From contig NZ_CP058649.1 in NCBI RefSeq assembly GCF_018141445.1, forward strand, positions 5,909,001 through 5,973,000: a stretch of DNA of 64,000 nucleotides. Direction: 5' to 3'. Positions 54,611-63,997 of the stretch are shown here, one piece after another. The notes under the pieces are model-generated. The model did not search any database and had not been told where the DNA came from. It was given only the letters and a program-made list of their open reading frames with translations. Made by a program: the position numbers and the translations under genes. Numbering within the stretch: position 1 is the first letter of the stretch; every line of letters begins with the position of its first letter. The stretch is from Vallitalea pronyensis. GTDB taxonomy: Bacteria > Bacillota > Clostridia > Lachnospirales > Vallitaleaceae.

Positions 54611-55516
54611 TTAGAACAAACCTGCATCTTTATCAACCCGCTTAGCCAGAAAATTAGAACTGATAATCAGTGTCAAACCAACAAAAGACTTAAACAGACC
54701 AGATGCTGTTGCCAGTGCAAATCTCCCCTGAGACATTGCCGTTCTGAATACATATGTTCCAAGTATGTCTCCTACATCATAGACTGCAGGATTGTACAGC
54801 ATGAATACCTGGTCAAAACCTGCATCAAGAATGTGACCAATTTTAAGAATCAGAAGAATGACAGCTGTTTTCATGATAGATGGTATCAGAATGTAACGGA
54901 TCCTCTGAAAACGATTGGCACCGTCAATCATGGCTGCCTCATAGAGATTAGGATCAATACCTGAGATTGCAGCAAGATATACGATAGTACCCCAGCCGGA
55001 TGTTTTCCATATATCCGACACAACAAGTAGTGGTCTGAACATATTAGAGTTCAGAAATACGGATTCCTTGAGCCCAAAATACCCTACAATACCTGTCTGT
55101 GGTGACATCAGTGTAAACAAGATACCTGCAAGTACTGTCCATGCCAAAAAGTGCGGAAGATACAGCACGGTCTGAAATCCTCTCTTCATTTTGTTGCTTT
55201 TCATTTCATTGAGCAGTATTGCCAAAATAATTGGTGCTGGAAAACTAAATATCAATTTAGCAAAACTGATAATCAGTGTATTCATCACCACGCCAGAAAA
55301 TTCATCACCTGCGAACAGTATTCTAAACCATTTAAAGCCTACCCAAGTAACGTCAGGCAGACGCATACCAGCTGTAAAATTGGTGAATGCCAGTGACAAC
55401 CCTGCCATGGGCAGGTATCTAAACACAATCATAAGAACAATCCCTGGTAACGCCAGCAAGTAGATGGGTCCATATCGCTTAAAATGCTTCTGGGATCCCT
55501 TTATGGTTTGAAACAT
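54611..55516 (-). CDS. Carbohydrate ABC permease (LplB/YteP type)
   Basis: A 301-residue six-helix permease of the LplB group. It has the N-terminal LPGIVLMIVFRYLPMAGLSL stretch and the EAA loop YEAAMIDGANRFQRIRYILI near residue 190. It ends with the LAKRVDKDAGLF tail typical of LplB proteins. It follows the binding-protein gene by 136 bp containing a hairpin. RBS AAAGGATG. Confidence 0.88.
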   Translation of the reverse strand: MFQTIKGSQKHFKRYGPIYLLALPGIVLMIVFRYLPMAGLSLAFTNFTAGMRLPDVTWVGFKWFRILFAGDEFSGVVMNTLIISFAKLIFSFPAPIILAILLNEMKSNKMKRGFQTVLYLPHFLAWTVLAGILFTLMSPQTGIVGYFGLKESVFLNSNMFRPLLVVSDIWKTSGWGTIVYLAAISGIDPNLYEAAMIDGANRFQRIRYILIPSIMKTAVILLILKIGHILDAGFDQVFMLYNPAVYDVGDILGTYVFRTAMSQGRFALATASGLFKSFVGLTLIISSNFLAKRVDKDAGLF

Positions 55517-55603
55517 ATTAACTACATCCTTTCAATGCTCATTCACGTTCTTCCTCTGTTAAGCTAATGCTAAATGAATGGAATCCCATTCCTGCATAAG
55601 TAA

Positions 55604-55643
55604 AGAGGCTATTTCATTAAAGCCAAATACGTTAATAGCCTCT
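55604..55643. promoter_or_regulatory. Intercistronic hairpin between lplA- and lplB-type genes
   Basis: AGAGGCTATT (55604-55613) and AATAGCCTCT (55634-55643) are perfect 10-bp arms 10 bp after the binding-protein stop. There is no strong T run. Such hairpins protect the upstream message or partly terminate, giving more binding protein than permease. Confidence 0.5.
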
Positions 55644-55652
55644 ATTTCTTCA

Positions 55653-57254
55653 TTATTTATTCACAGCTTCGTTGACCTGGTCTGTCAACTCCTGACCGCC
55701 TTGCTTGTAGAACTTCTCAACATATGTGTCCCATTCATCAAGCTCCGATGCACCTGTCACAATCTTTGTGAAGTACTCCATCCAAAGCTTGTCATAAAGG
55801 TCAGGATAATCTACCATTGCTGGAACTGAGCCATAGAATTCTGAGAGCAACCAGTTATTTGTGTCATTACTGACACCAAAATCTACCTTCCTTTGATCAC
55901 TGTCAGGGATCCATCTTCTGTCCACAACGTCAATCCAGCGAATTGGATTACTGAATCCCAGTTGATACATGGATTGGTCCATAGGATGTACCGTAAATGT
56001 ATCAGTCGATGCGTCATAATCATAATACTCACCTTCAAGACCATATTGTGTCAGTCTTAATCCTTTAGGGGAGTCTGTTGACATCAAGTTAAGAATTTCT
56101 GCAAATCTCTCAGGATCCTTTTTCTCGAAAGCATGCTTTGATAAAACTCTTGCCTGAGTCTTAACAGGCGCTACAGGGAATCCAAACTTACCTTCCGGTC
56201 CTGAAACAGGTTTGATGAATGCACATGTTTTACCTTCCTGACCACTTTCCTCCCATGCTGTTCTGGCATCGTTAGCCCACCAGATTGACTGCTCCCACAC
56301 ACCGAATTTTTCACCGATATACTTGTCTTTTGCCTGTTTTGCTTCGATAACAAATTTGTCGGGGTCAATGATACCTTCACTATACCATTGTCTCAATACA
56401 GCAATCGCCTCTTTTGCTTGAGGCATAACCGTTGCGTGTACCAGTTTACCGTCTACTTCCACCCAAGAGTTGATCCCTTTTAGATATAGACCATAAGCTC
56501 CAAAAACAGATGAGAACATATTCTTTCTATCACCACCGATACCATAGGTATCATCTGCCCCATTTTTATCTGGATCATTGTAAGTGAACGCATACAAAAC
56601 ATCGTGAAGCTCCTCAAGTGTCGTAGGTTCTTCCATGCCTACATTCTCAAGCCAGTCTTTACGAACAATAACCCCTTCTGTTCCTTCTGCATTGAGTGGA
56701 CCCGGCAGCGCAGGTCGAATAAATCCATAGTGCTGTCCGTCAATCATAAAATTATCATAGCTGAGTTTGGAGCCAACAGATTCCAGCATTTTTTTATATT
56801 CTGGCATCTGATCAACCATTTCGTCTATGGGAACAACCATATCATTTTCAACATACATCCGCAGATCCGACACATCAATATCAAAGAAGTCTGGAATATC
56901 CCCACCGGCAATCATTGCATTGAGTTTGGTTTTATAATCCGAATTAGGTGTAATAATGACTTCATAATCCGTATTGGTTATCCCAAGTTCACTTTCCCAT
57001 GCATCAAAAAGCCATTGTTTTGCGATACCTCCATCTGGTGGATAATCGGCAATCCCCTGTCTTATCATTACCGTATACTTTACATCTTTCATGCCATCTG
57101 ATTCTTCTGACTTATCTTTCTCGGTACTACTCCCCCCAGTATTGGCTGCATCTTCAGTCTTACATGCGGCCAACAAAGTGACTGTCATTGTAAGAACAAG
57201 CACCAAAGCAAAAAGCTTAATTGATAACTGCAAAACCTTCCTCCATTTTCTCAT
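55653..57254 (-). CDS. Carbohydrate-binding lipoprotein (LplA/YtcQ type)
   Basis: The start is the ATG at 57254 with GGAGG 7 bases upstream. The 533-residue SBP family 1 protein has a lipoprotein signal (lipobox LLAAC, C31) and a low-complexity linker. A large two-lobed domain includes GGDIPDFFDIDVSDLRMYVE and the GVIVRKDWLENVGMEEPTTL segment characteristic of LplA/YtcQ. It is the first gene of the transport unit downstream of the AraC gene. The ligand is probably an oligosaccharide processed by the adjacent glycosidase and sulfatase. Confidence 0.88.
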   Translation of the reverse strand: MRKWRKVLQLSIKLFALVLVLTMTVTLLAACKTEDAANTGGSSTEKDKSEESDGMKDVKYTVMIRQGIADYPPDGGIAKQWLFDAWESELGITNTDYEVIITPNSDYKTKLNAMIAGGDIPDFFDIDVSDLRMYVENDMVVPIDEMVDQMPEYKKMLESVGSKLSYDNFMIDGQHYGFIRPALPGPLNAEGTEGVIVRKDWLENVGMEEPTTLEELHDVLYAFTYNDPDKNGADDTYGIGGDRKNMFSSVFGAYGLYLKGINSWVEVDGKLVHATVMPQAKEAIAVLRQWYSEGIIDPDKFVIEAKQAKDKYIGEKFGVWEQSIWWANDARTAWEESGQEGKTCAFIKPVSGPEGKFGFPVAPVKTQARVLSKHAFEKKDPERFAEILNLMSTDSPKGLRLTQYGLEGEYYDYDASTDTFTVHPMDQSMYQLGFSNPIRWIDVVDRRWIPDSDQRKVDFGVSNDTNNWLLSEFYGSVPAMVDYPDLYDKLWMEYFTKIVTGASELDEWDTYVEKFYKQGGQELTDQVNEAVNK

Positions 57255-57399
57255 TTGCAAACCTCCGTCTAAGTCATTCAATTTTGTTGCTGCACACTCA
57301 ACTTATCATAAGCTTATTCACTCTGTATACTGTCTATTTCTGATAAACATAGCCATTTATTGCATGTTTACAGTTTTTTGATAGGTGTCACTTTATTAT

Positions 57400-59631
57400 T
57401 TACACGCCTTTATTCTTTATCAAGTTCTTTCTGTACTGGCCTGGTGTACAGTTGTCCATTTTTTTGAAAAATCTTATGAAACTCCGGCTGTCCAGATAGC
57501 CCACTTGTTCAGCAATCTCTTTGATGCTGTCATTAGAGCCTGCAAGTAACTCTTTTGCTTTGTTGATTCTTACCATGGTGATATACTGCAGTGGCGTCAT
57601 ATTCATATCACTCTTGAATACCCTACTAAAATAAGAGGTGTTGATGCCTATATAATCCGCTATCTGAGTCAGATCAATGTTTTGCTCATAATTCTTATTG
57701 ATATATTCAACTGCATTATAAACATAAGCATTATGGTCATTACGAAGCGTACTTTCCATGCACTTTGTGGTCATGGCTACAACAGCATTGGAGATCTTGT
57801 CACACTTTTCTGTAAAACCAATCTCATTATCAAAAATGATATCCATGACACTTAAACAGTGTTCTTCCAATAAGTTATTGTTTTCCATAAGCGTCGTGAT
57901 AATACTGTTGAGCATCATCAATATATAATTTGTCTTCCTTTTTCCAAGGCATATCCTCTGATCCAGATTGAATATTTCTTTAAGAAGGTTCTGAGCACTG
58001 AATATATCACCACGTTGGATATTCTGAACCAGATTCGTTTTATAGTATTCAATATAGGTATCATCTTCATCCAGTTCCTTTCTAAGGAATCGGATACTGT
58101 CATTCTTGATGTCTGTTCCTGATAACAATCTTCTAATCTGCATAAAAACGCTGTTAAGCTCTCTGACCTCATCCATGGGATATGACACAATGGTCCTGAT
58201 ATAGATATGATTCTGTTCCATTATGACCTTGCCTATCTCCTTGACAATGTTGCTAATCTTCTCTTCTAATTCAATATCGCGAATACCCGATTGCCCATTG
58301 ATCAGAAAGACAATCTGCTTCATTTCAATGATAACGCCTCCTACCACTTCCAACTGACTAAACAGGTGTTTTTCAATGCTGCTTTTTACAATTACAGCTA
58401 TCTCTGATGCTTCAATGGGTGCATCACTTGGAATATTCTCTGCAATTCTAAAGTTGATAAGGATATAGTCTTTGCTTTTATCTTCATGGATTACATCAAC
58501 AGATTTAAGATAATCGGCAATCTTATCTTTATGATTAACACGTCCCCATAATAGCTCCCTAAGCAACTGTTCCTTGACTATATTTCTGTTCTCCACAAGC
58601 TTATGTATATAGTCCTTATTCTCGCTTTGGAGCCTTCTGAAAGAAGCTTCTATCTTATCAAAGATACTGCCTTTCAGGGAAAATTCATCATTCACAACAG
58701 TTTCTGCCTTATACAACTTTTCACTAATTTTTACAATGGGTTTGACCTGTTGTTTTGCTAGAACATAAGCCATACCGATTGACACCACCATTAGAATCAA
58801 GATGATAGAAAGTGCAAAATAGATACTGTTTCTTAAAATACTTTTGAGACTCTCATTGCCATATGTGCGCAGAATTGTTATTTTATACGGTTCAGCCGTC
58901 TTATAGGCAATAATATACTGTTTTTCATCACGAATGCCTATCTCTTCGCCTGAAGTCACATAACTCTGGTCTATATCTGCCGTAACCATGGTTTCATTTC
59001 CAGCAAATAACACCTGTCCGTTTTCATACAGCAACATCAAGTTCTCACTGTCCTCTGATTCAAGCATCCTATTTGGATCGAACTCAAAAATCACAATGAT
59101 ATCATCATCATAGTTCATCCTCGGCAAAACTGTTGCTAAATAGATCTTGGGCTCTCGGTTATAAAAATGCCACCTATAACCTTTTTCAACAAAATCAACA
59201 ATAAGTTCCTTCTCCATGACATCATCCAACTGCTCAATTCTGGAATCAGATGTAATCAGCTTCCCAGAATTAGCCACATAGACACCGGCTCTGTCAATGA
59301 TTTCATTATTCCTTTTGAATAAAATCAGATTATCCATTAACCATGAATAAGAATAAAGAACGTTTTCATAGCTGCTGCTCTCTATTTCCTGTAACTCTTT
59401 GGATGCATTAAGCAGCAAAAGGTAACTATTAATCTTGCCTACCGTATCCGAGATTCTCTTTGCATCAGCCTCCACACTTTTCGTATAGATTTCAAGCTGC
59501 TCTTCATTAATTGTTGGTATTGTTGAACGGATGTAAATTGTACAAAAAATCACCACAGGAATGATAACTGCAATAAAATAAGACATGAATGTTTTTAGAA
59601 AATACTTCAGCAATAAGTCGTTTTTTTTCAT
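57400..59631 (-). CDS. Large membrane AraC regulator of the polysaccharide locus
   Basis: The start is the ATG at 59631 (GAGG upstream); a GTG four codons earlier lacks a site. The 743-residue protein has a transmembrane helix near residues 14-34, an extracellular sensor of about 240 residues, a second helix near 275-300, then a cytoplasmic region. It ends with a double AraC HTH (last 100 residues; IADYIGINTSYFSRVFKSDM, then VGYLDSRSFIRFFKKMDNCT). This single-chain sensor-regulator usually activates the neighbouring lplABC-type genes when sugar is outside. Confidence 0.9.
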   Translation of the reverse strand: MKKNDLLLKYFLKTFMSYFIAVIIPVVIFCTIYIRSTIPTINEEQLEIYTKSVEADAKRISDTVGKINSYLLLLNASKELQEIESSSYENVLYSYSWLMDNLILFKRNNEIIDRAGVYVANSGKLITSDSRIEQLDDVMEKELIVDFVEKGYRWHFYNREPKIYLATVLPRMNYDDDIIVIFEFDPNRMLESEDSENLMLLYENGQVLFAGNETMVTADIDQSYVTSGEEIGIRDEKQYIIAYKTAEPYKITILRTYGNESLKSILRNSIYFALSIILILMVVSIGMAYVLAKQQVKPIVKISEKLYKAETVVNDEFSLKGSIFDKIEASFRRLQSENKDYIHKLVENRNIVKEQLLRELLWGRVNHKDKIADYLKSVDVIHEDKSKDYILINFRIAENIPSDAPIEASEIAVIVKSSIEKHLFSQLEVVGGVIIEMKQIVFLINGQSGIRDIELEEKISNIVKEIGKVIMEQNHIYIRTIVSYPMDEVRELNSVFMQIRRLLSGTDIKNDSIRFLRKELDEDDTYIEYYKTNLVQNIQRGDIFSAQNLLKEIFNLDQRICLGKRKTNYILMMLNSIITTLMENNNLLEEHCLSVMDIIFDNEIGFTEKCDKISNAVVAMTTKCMESTLRNDHNAYVYNAVEYINKNYEQNIDLTQIADYIGINTSYFSRVFKSDMNMTPLQYITMVRINKAKELLAGSNDSIKEIAEQVGYLDSRSFIRFFKKMDNCTPGQYRKNLIKNKGV

Positions 59632-59846
59632 AAAATTCCTCACTTAGTACTAGAGCTTTTAATTGACTACTCATCATTTACATCATTTAATCCAGTTAAA
59701 TGATTAACTTGGCTTTAAAAAATCTCATTTAAGAAGTATACGAACTTTTCCTAAATTATGAGCATTGTCCATATGCTTTAAGATTAATCTTCTACATATA
59801 CAATATATCAAGAATTTAGAGCTATGTACACTCTCTTTTCATGATA

Positions 59847-59874
59847 ATCATAGCCAATTATTTCAAAATGTCAA
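59847..59874 (-). promoter_or_regulatory. Candidate promoter of the large AraC gene
   Basis: On the minus strand TTGACA (59874-59869), a 16-bp spacer and TATGAT (59852-59847) form a good sigma-A promoter about 215 bp upstream of the start, implying a long leader. The gap 59632-60310 otherwise holds only the long hairpin and a terminator. Confidence 0.5.
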
Positions 59875-60045
59875 CTCTTTGCTATGAAGTCAATTTTTAG
59901 TACGTTTCATTTATCCACGATTATAATGTAAACACGTTAATTATGCTATCCATAAAACGTTAACGTATTAACTTTGTAATACATATCCTAAAATTTATAG
60001 GCTAAAGTCGGGGTTTTTACTGGCTTAAGAGTGGTAAAAAAAGAA

Positions 60046-60151
60046 AAACCATATATAGTGATAATAAATGACCTTTACGGCTTGTTGCTATCCCTTAGAA
60101 CAGATAAGAGCAACAAACGTAACGTTCATTTATTATCACTATATATGGTTT
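60046..60151. repeat. 44-bp inverted repeat forming a very long hairpin
   Basis: The left arm at 60046-60089 and right arm at 60109-60151 pair. The outer 26 bp are perfect (AAACCATATATAGTGATAAT and on), the inner 17-18 bp pair with a few mismatches and end in TTGTTGCT / AGCAACAA, with a 19-base loop. On the minus strand the hairpin is followed by TTTTTCTTTTTTT, like a giant terminator. It lies between a transporter's own terminator and the AraC promoter. The short open frame across it is only a product of the repeat. Confidence 0.75.
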
Positions 60152-60254
60152 ACTATATGACCGTTGTCGGTTTTAGACTTTGTCGACAGCCTGAGAATAA
60201 TGTTGTTACTCTCATAAAATTATTGGATACTTTATAATTCATTTATCCATTAGA

Positions 60255-60293
60255 TAAAAAATGCCCCCAAAATATTCATGTTATATTTTGAGG
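60255..60293 (-). terminator. Terminator of the TrpXYZ-type ABC operon
   Basis: CCCCAAAATAT pairs with ATATTTTGAGG across a 7-base loop (60265-60293), followed on the minus strand by a run of T at 60261-60255. It lies 18 bp after the ATPase stop. Confidence 0.8.
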
Positions 60294-60310
60294 ACATACC
60301 TTTCTAGCTA

Positions 60311-61105
60311 TTAACTTAACATCATGCGGTCATTTGCTAATTCTTGACCACTTACTTCTGCAAACTTTTGAAGAAGATCGTCTACGGTTAATTGCATCTT
60401 TTCTTCTCCGCTTATATCAAAAATAATTCTTCCTTTATTCATCATAATAAGTCGATTACCATGGGCAATAGCTTGTTTCATATTATGGGTAATCATCAAT
60501 GTTGTAATCGTGTCCTTCTTTACAATTTTCTCAGTCGTTTCAAGAACTTTTGCCGCTGTTTTCGGATCTAGCGCTGCTGTATGCTCATCCAATAAAAGAA
60601 GCTTGGGTTTTTTCAACGATGCCATTAATAACGTTAATGCCTGTCTTTGCCCACCTGATAGCAGACCTACTTTTGAAGTCATACGCTCTTCTAGTCCTAA
60701 ATCTAGAGATTTAAGAAGTTCCTTATATTTGGCTTTCTCTTTCGTTGTTATACCTGATCGAAGCCCCCTAAATTTACCTCTACGATTTGCAAGGGCTAAG
60801 TTCTCATCAATCTCCATGCCGGCAGCAGTCCCCATCATTGGATCTTGAAAAACACGTCCAAGGTACTTGGCTCTTTTATGTTCCTGCATCATGGTAATAT
60901 CTACATTATCAATGAGAATCTTACCTGAATCAATGGGCCACACACCTGCTAAGGCATTGAGAAGCGTTGATTTACCTGCGCCGTTGCCACCGATGACCGT
61001 GACAAAATCGCCTTCATTTAATGTAATGGAGACACCATCAAGAGCTCTTTTCTCATTAATAGTCCCTGGATTAAATGTTTTAAATATATCCTGAACAACT
61101 AACAT
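60311..61105 (-). CDS. ABC ATP-binding protein (TrpZ/livG-like)
   Basis: A 264-residue ATPase with Walker A GGNGAGKST near residue 40, signature LSGGQRQA and Walker B LLLDEHTAALDP. It begins 1 bp after the permease stop. The ATPase, single BPD_transp_2 permease and ABC_sub_bind lipoprotein form the set known as TrpXYZ-like importers in Firmicutes. The substrate is unproven; no T-box or other leader was seen upstream. Confidence 0.88.
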   Translation of the reverse strand: MLVVQDIFKTFNPGTINEKRALDGVSITLNEGDFVTVIGGNGAGKSTLLNALAGVWPIDSGKILIDNVDITMMQEHKRAKYLGRVFQDPMMGTAAGMEIDENLALANRRGKFRGLRSGITTKEKAKYKELLKSLDLGLEERMTSKVGLLSGGQRQALTLLMASLKKPKLLLLDEHTAALDPKTAAKVLETTEKIVKKDTITTLMITHNMKQAIAHGNRLIMMNKGRIIFDISGEEKMQLTVDDLLQKFAEVSGQELANDRMMLS

Positions 61106-61106
61106 A

Positions 61107-62036
61107 TCATTTAACCCCTTTCAATTTCTTAAGCATCGGACTATAAATCATTCTCTTTTTCCAATGAGGTACGGCCAAGAACACAGCTACAACCACAGCC
61201 GTTAACAATTTCAAGTAGTTTGTATTAATCCCTAATTGAATAACAAACTGTAACACAATGTAGTAAATAATACCTCCTGCTACGACAGACACTAGCCGTA
61301 GAGCAAAATTATGGAATATCCTGCCTAGTACGACTTCGCCTATAATAACAGCTGCAAGACCAATAACAATGGCTCCACGTCCCATATTAACATCTGCAAA
61401 TCCTTGGTATTGGGCTAACAAAGCACTGGAGAAAGCAACCAATCCATTGGATAACATTAATCCCAACACAATGGTAAGATTCGTATTAATGCCCTGAGCA
61501 CGACTCATATTTTGATTATTTCCTGTTGCTCTCATGGAGCTGCCAATCTCCGTTCCAAAGAACCAGTATAAGATTGCAATGATAATAATACTACAAAGAA
61601 CCAAACGATAAATTGTGTTCTCAAAAAATGCAACGTTACGTATTTTTAACAAGGATACCAACAAATCATAATTCAGCCCACTAATACCTTGATTGGCTTT
61701 TCCCATAATAGCAAGGTTAACTGAATACAACCCTAATTGTGTTAATATACCTGATAAAATCGCTGGAATCCCCATAAATGTATGTAATATACCCGTTACC
61801 ATCCCCGCTATCATACCAACTCCAGTGGCTACCAACATACTCATGAAAATGCTGTGGCCACCTATCATCATCATGATAAAAACGGCTCCTCCAGTACACA
61901 TGGTGCCATCTACAGTCAGATCGGCAACATCGAGCACTTTATAAGTAATAAATACACCAATGGCCATGATTCCCCATATCAGACCTAGAGCAATTGCTCC
62001 AGGCATTGCATTCATTAACGACACAAAAATATCCAC
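61107..62036 (-). CDS. ABC permease (BPD_transp_2, TrpY-like)
   Basis: A 309-residue permease with eight to nine helices of the branched-chain/ribose type. It opens with PGAIALGLIWGIMAIGVFIT and has DLTVDGTMCTGGAVFI near residue 40 and the cytoplasmic loop IGSSMRATGNNQNMSRAQGI near residue 165. The start is a GTG behind GGAGG. It forms the channel of the 60311-63020 importer. Confidence 0.88.
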   Translation of the reverse strand: MDIFVSLMNAMPGAIALGLIWGIMAIGVFITYKVLDVADLTVDGTMCTGGAVFIMMMIGGHSIFMSMLVATGVGMIAGMVTGILHTFMGIPAILSGILTQLGLYSVNLAIMGKANQGISGLNYDLLVSLLKIRNVAFFENTIYRLVLCSIIIIAILYWFFGTEIGSSMRATGNNQNMSRAQGINTNLTIVLGLMLSNGLVAFSSALLAQYQGFADVNMGRGAIVIGLAAVIIGEVVLGRIFHNFALRLVSVVAGGIIYYIVLQFVIQLGINTNYLKLLTAVVVAVFLAVPHWKKRMIYSPMLKKLKGVK

Positions 62037-62057
62037 AATAACAACCTCCGATGTATT

Positions 62058-63020
62058 TTACTGTTCAAGTGCTTCATAGCCTTCTGGAATTGTAAGGCCT
62101 AGTTCTTTACATATTGCAGCATTATATAATTTTGTAATTTTTGGTGAGTATTTTATTTCCATTTTAGAAATATCTGCATCATTAGCCAGTATCTCATAAG
62201 CCATTAGACCTGTTTCGTAACCAATGTCATAATAACTAATGGATAAAGTCGCAACACCGCATCCAGCACAAATTCCAGCTTCACCTGCAATAATCGGAAC
62301 CCCTGCAGGACGACAAATATTATCAATAATACTTGCGTTGCTTGCCGCAGTGTTATCTGTTGGTATGTAGATAACATCCGATTCTTCTGCAGCTTTTGTT
62401 GCCACAGCAGCAACGTCATTGGAATCCACAAATGTATATTCCTTAACAGTACGTCCAAGTGATTCCAATTCCTCTTTTACCATTTTCACTTGAAAAGCAG
62501 AGTTGGCTTCTGCTGAGCAATATAGAATACCAATATTCTCGGCTTTTGGGAACCACTTCATGATCATGATTGCCTGCTCATCTAAAGGCGCAAGATCTGA
62601 GGTTCCAGATATATTTCTTCCTGTTAGTCCATCCTTCATCTCCATTTCTAATGCTGTACCATAGTCCGTAATGGATGTTCCGAGAATGGGAATATCTAAC
62701 GTACCTGATGCTGCGGCTTGTAAAGCCGGTGTTGCATTGGCCATAATAAGATCAACATTATTGGATACAAAAGAGTTCACAATTGTGGAACATGTGGCAC
62801 TATCTCCTTGTCCGTTTTGTATGTCAAATTCAACCTGCTCACCTAATTTTTCTGTTAAGGCAGCTTGAAAACCTTCTGTTGCTGCATCAAGAGCATCATG
62901 TTGCACAAGTTGAACAACGCCAATTTTGTATACCGAATCAGACTTCTCCCCACATGCAACCAAAGAAATCATCATCATGATAGTCATGATTAATGCACTT
63001 ACTTTTTTAATACCTTTCAT
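62058..63020 (-). CDS. ABC substrate-binding lipoprotein (ABC_sub_bind, TrpX-like)
   Basis: A 320-residue lipoprotein (lipobox LVACG, C23). Its ABC_sub_bind fold shows YKIGVVQLVQHDALDAATEG, DLIMANATPALQAAA and ESDVIYIPTDNTAASNA. The family includes tryptophan/tyrosine-linked binding proteins, but the ligand here is unknown. RBS AGGAGG. It is the first gene of its operon, behind a near-perfect promoter. Confidence 0.88.
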   Translation of the reverse strand: MKGIKKVSALIMTIMMMISLVACGEKSDSVYKIGVVQLVQHDALDAATEGFQAALTEKLGEQVEFDIQNGQGDSATCSTIVNSFVSNNVDLIMANATPALQAAASGTLDIPILGTSITDYGTALEMEMKDGLTGRNISGTSDLAPLDEQAIMIMKWFPKAENIGILYCSAEANSAFQVKMVKEELESLGRTVKEYTFVDSNDVAAVATKAAEESDVIYIPTDNTAASNASIIDNICRPAGVPIIAGEAGICAGCGVATLSISYYDIGYETGLMAYEILANDADISKMEIKYSPKITKLYNAAICKELGLTIPEGYEALEQ

Positions 63021-63071
63021 TTCTAATCCTCCTATGTACTCGTCCTTTAATTGATATATAAGTAATTAAAC

Positions 63072-63100
63072 ATTATAGCCTATAAGCTTTATTCTGTCAA
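63072..63100 (-). promoter_or_regulatory. Promoter of the TrpXYZ-type operon
   Basis: On the minus strand TTGACA (63100-63095), a 17-bp spacer and TATAAT (63077-63072) form a perfect consensus sigma-A promoter, 52 bp before the binding-protein ATG. Confidence 0.8.
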
Positions 63101-63184
63101 CGTATAAAAGCATTGATACATAACAGTGTTAAAGCACTGACAACCTATTCAACAACCTATTTATCATGCCCCTATTAATGAAGA

Positions 63185-63216
63185 AAGAGAGCGAAATAAA
63201 TTTATTTCACTCTCTT
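63185..63216 (-). terminator. Hairpin, probable terminator of the DUF5131 gene
   Basis: A 16-bp arm (63185-63200) pairs with 63201-63216 with one mismatch and almost no loop; CTTTCTTC follows on the minus strand. It lies 80 bp after the DUF5131 stop and upstream of the next operon's promoter. The T run is imperfect. Confidence 0.5.
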
Positions 63217-63295
63217 ACATGCATAGACACTATTTCATTTAACGTATGATATCCATCATTTCACATTTCTCTCCATGGCAATTTTTAAGAAATGA

Positions 63296-63997
63296 CTAGG
63301 TATTTATATTGGCTTTTCTTGCTTGACTACACAAATCTTTAACAGCTAACTTATATCTTTTCCCATCTTTAATAAAATGCGAACCACACTGCCTAAATTC
63401 GAAATGTACATTTTTTCGGATACACTGTTCTCTAATATCAAGCACCCAATCATAGTCAAGGGGTCGTGCATGTCTATCGGACTCACCACCTACTACAACT
63501 AATTCCACATTGCTCAGATACTTTTCTACATCTACTCTTTCAATTAAAGGTTGGCAAATAATATTTTTATGTTTAATGGGCAAAGTAGAGAACAGGGATA
63601 GTCGATCATCTGCCCTATCTTGATTTTCGATTGTACAACCTACGGTCACATTCTCATATCCATGTTCCCAATCCTCTGGCATACATGCCATAAACCGTTC
63701 AATTCTTTTGGTTAAAAAAGTAAAGTGTAAATCAGAACGCTCTTTTATGATTTTCCAACATTCTGGACGCCAAGGATCAGCCTCTTCAATGAGAAAGTCC
63801 GTGGAAAAACATAGAAACACCGTCTGCCCGGATTTCATTTTATATTCTCCTGATTTATTTTTTACAATTGGCATATTAAATTTGCTTGACCGTTTAATCC
63901 GGTTGGTATCTACATTTCTTTTACGATCGCCTTTGTGAATATAACAGTATTTACAACCTTCACTATATTTATGGCAACCTCGCCACGGATTCCACAT
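63296..63997 (-). CDS. DUF5131 (phage Gp37/Gp68-like) protein, possibly cut by the window edge
   Basis: A 233-residue protein opening MWNPWRGC with cysteines C8, C15 and C18, as in the DUF5131/Gp37-Gp68 family, whose N-terminal Cys cluster resembles radical-SAM-type iron-sulfur sites. Later family segments are FLCFSTDFLIEEADPWR, FTFLTKRIERF, VGCTIENQ and VVGGES. The ATG lies 3 bp from the right window edge, so an earlier start cannot be excluded. Function unproven. Family members occur in phages and on chromosomes; no other phage gene is seen here. Confidence 0.75.
   Translation of the reverse strand: MWNPWRGCHKYSEGCKYCYIHKGDRKRNVDTNRIKRSSKFNMPIVKNKSGEYKMKSGQTVFLCFSTDFLIEEADPWRPECWKIIKERSDLHFTFLTKRIERFMACMPEDWEHGYENVTVGCTIENQDRADDRLSLFSTLPIKHKNIICQPLIERVDVEKYLSNVELVVVGGESDRHARPLDYDWVLDIREQCIRKNVHFEFRQCGSHFIKDGKRYKLAVKDLCSQARKANINT

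Noticed and set aside
56604-57101. 165-codon open frame antisense to the LplA-type binding protein
   Set aside because: It is a shadow of a well supported lipoprotein gene.
60031-60237. Open frame of 68 codons across the long hairpin
   Set aside because: It is created by reading through both arms of the inverted repeat; there is no ribosome site and no protein-like pattern.
60311-63180. T-box leader for the TrpXYZ-type operon
   Set aside because: The region between the promoter and the binding-protein start is only about 50 bp, too short for a T-box, and no T-box core sequence was found.
63296-63997. Prophage edge suggested by the DUF5131 (Gp37/Gp68) gene
   Set aside because: DUF5131 genes are common on chromosomes and no integrase, capsid, terminase or other phage gene is visible.
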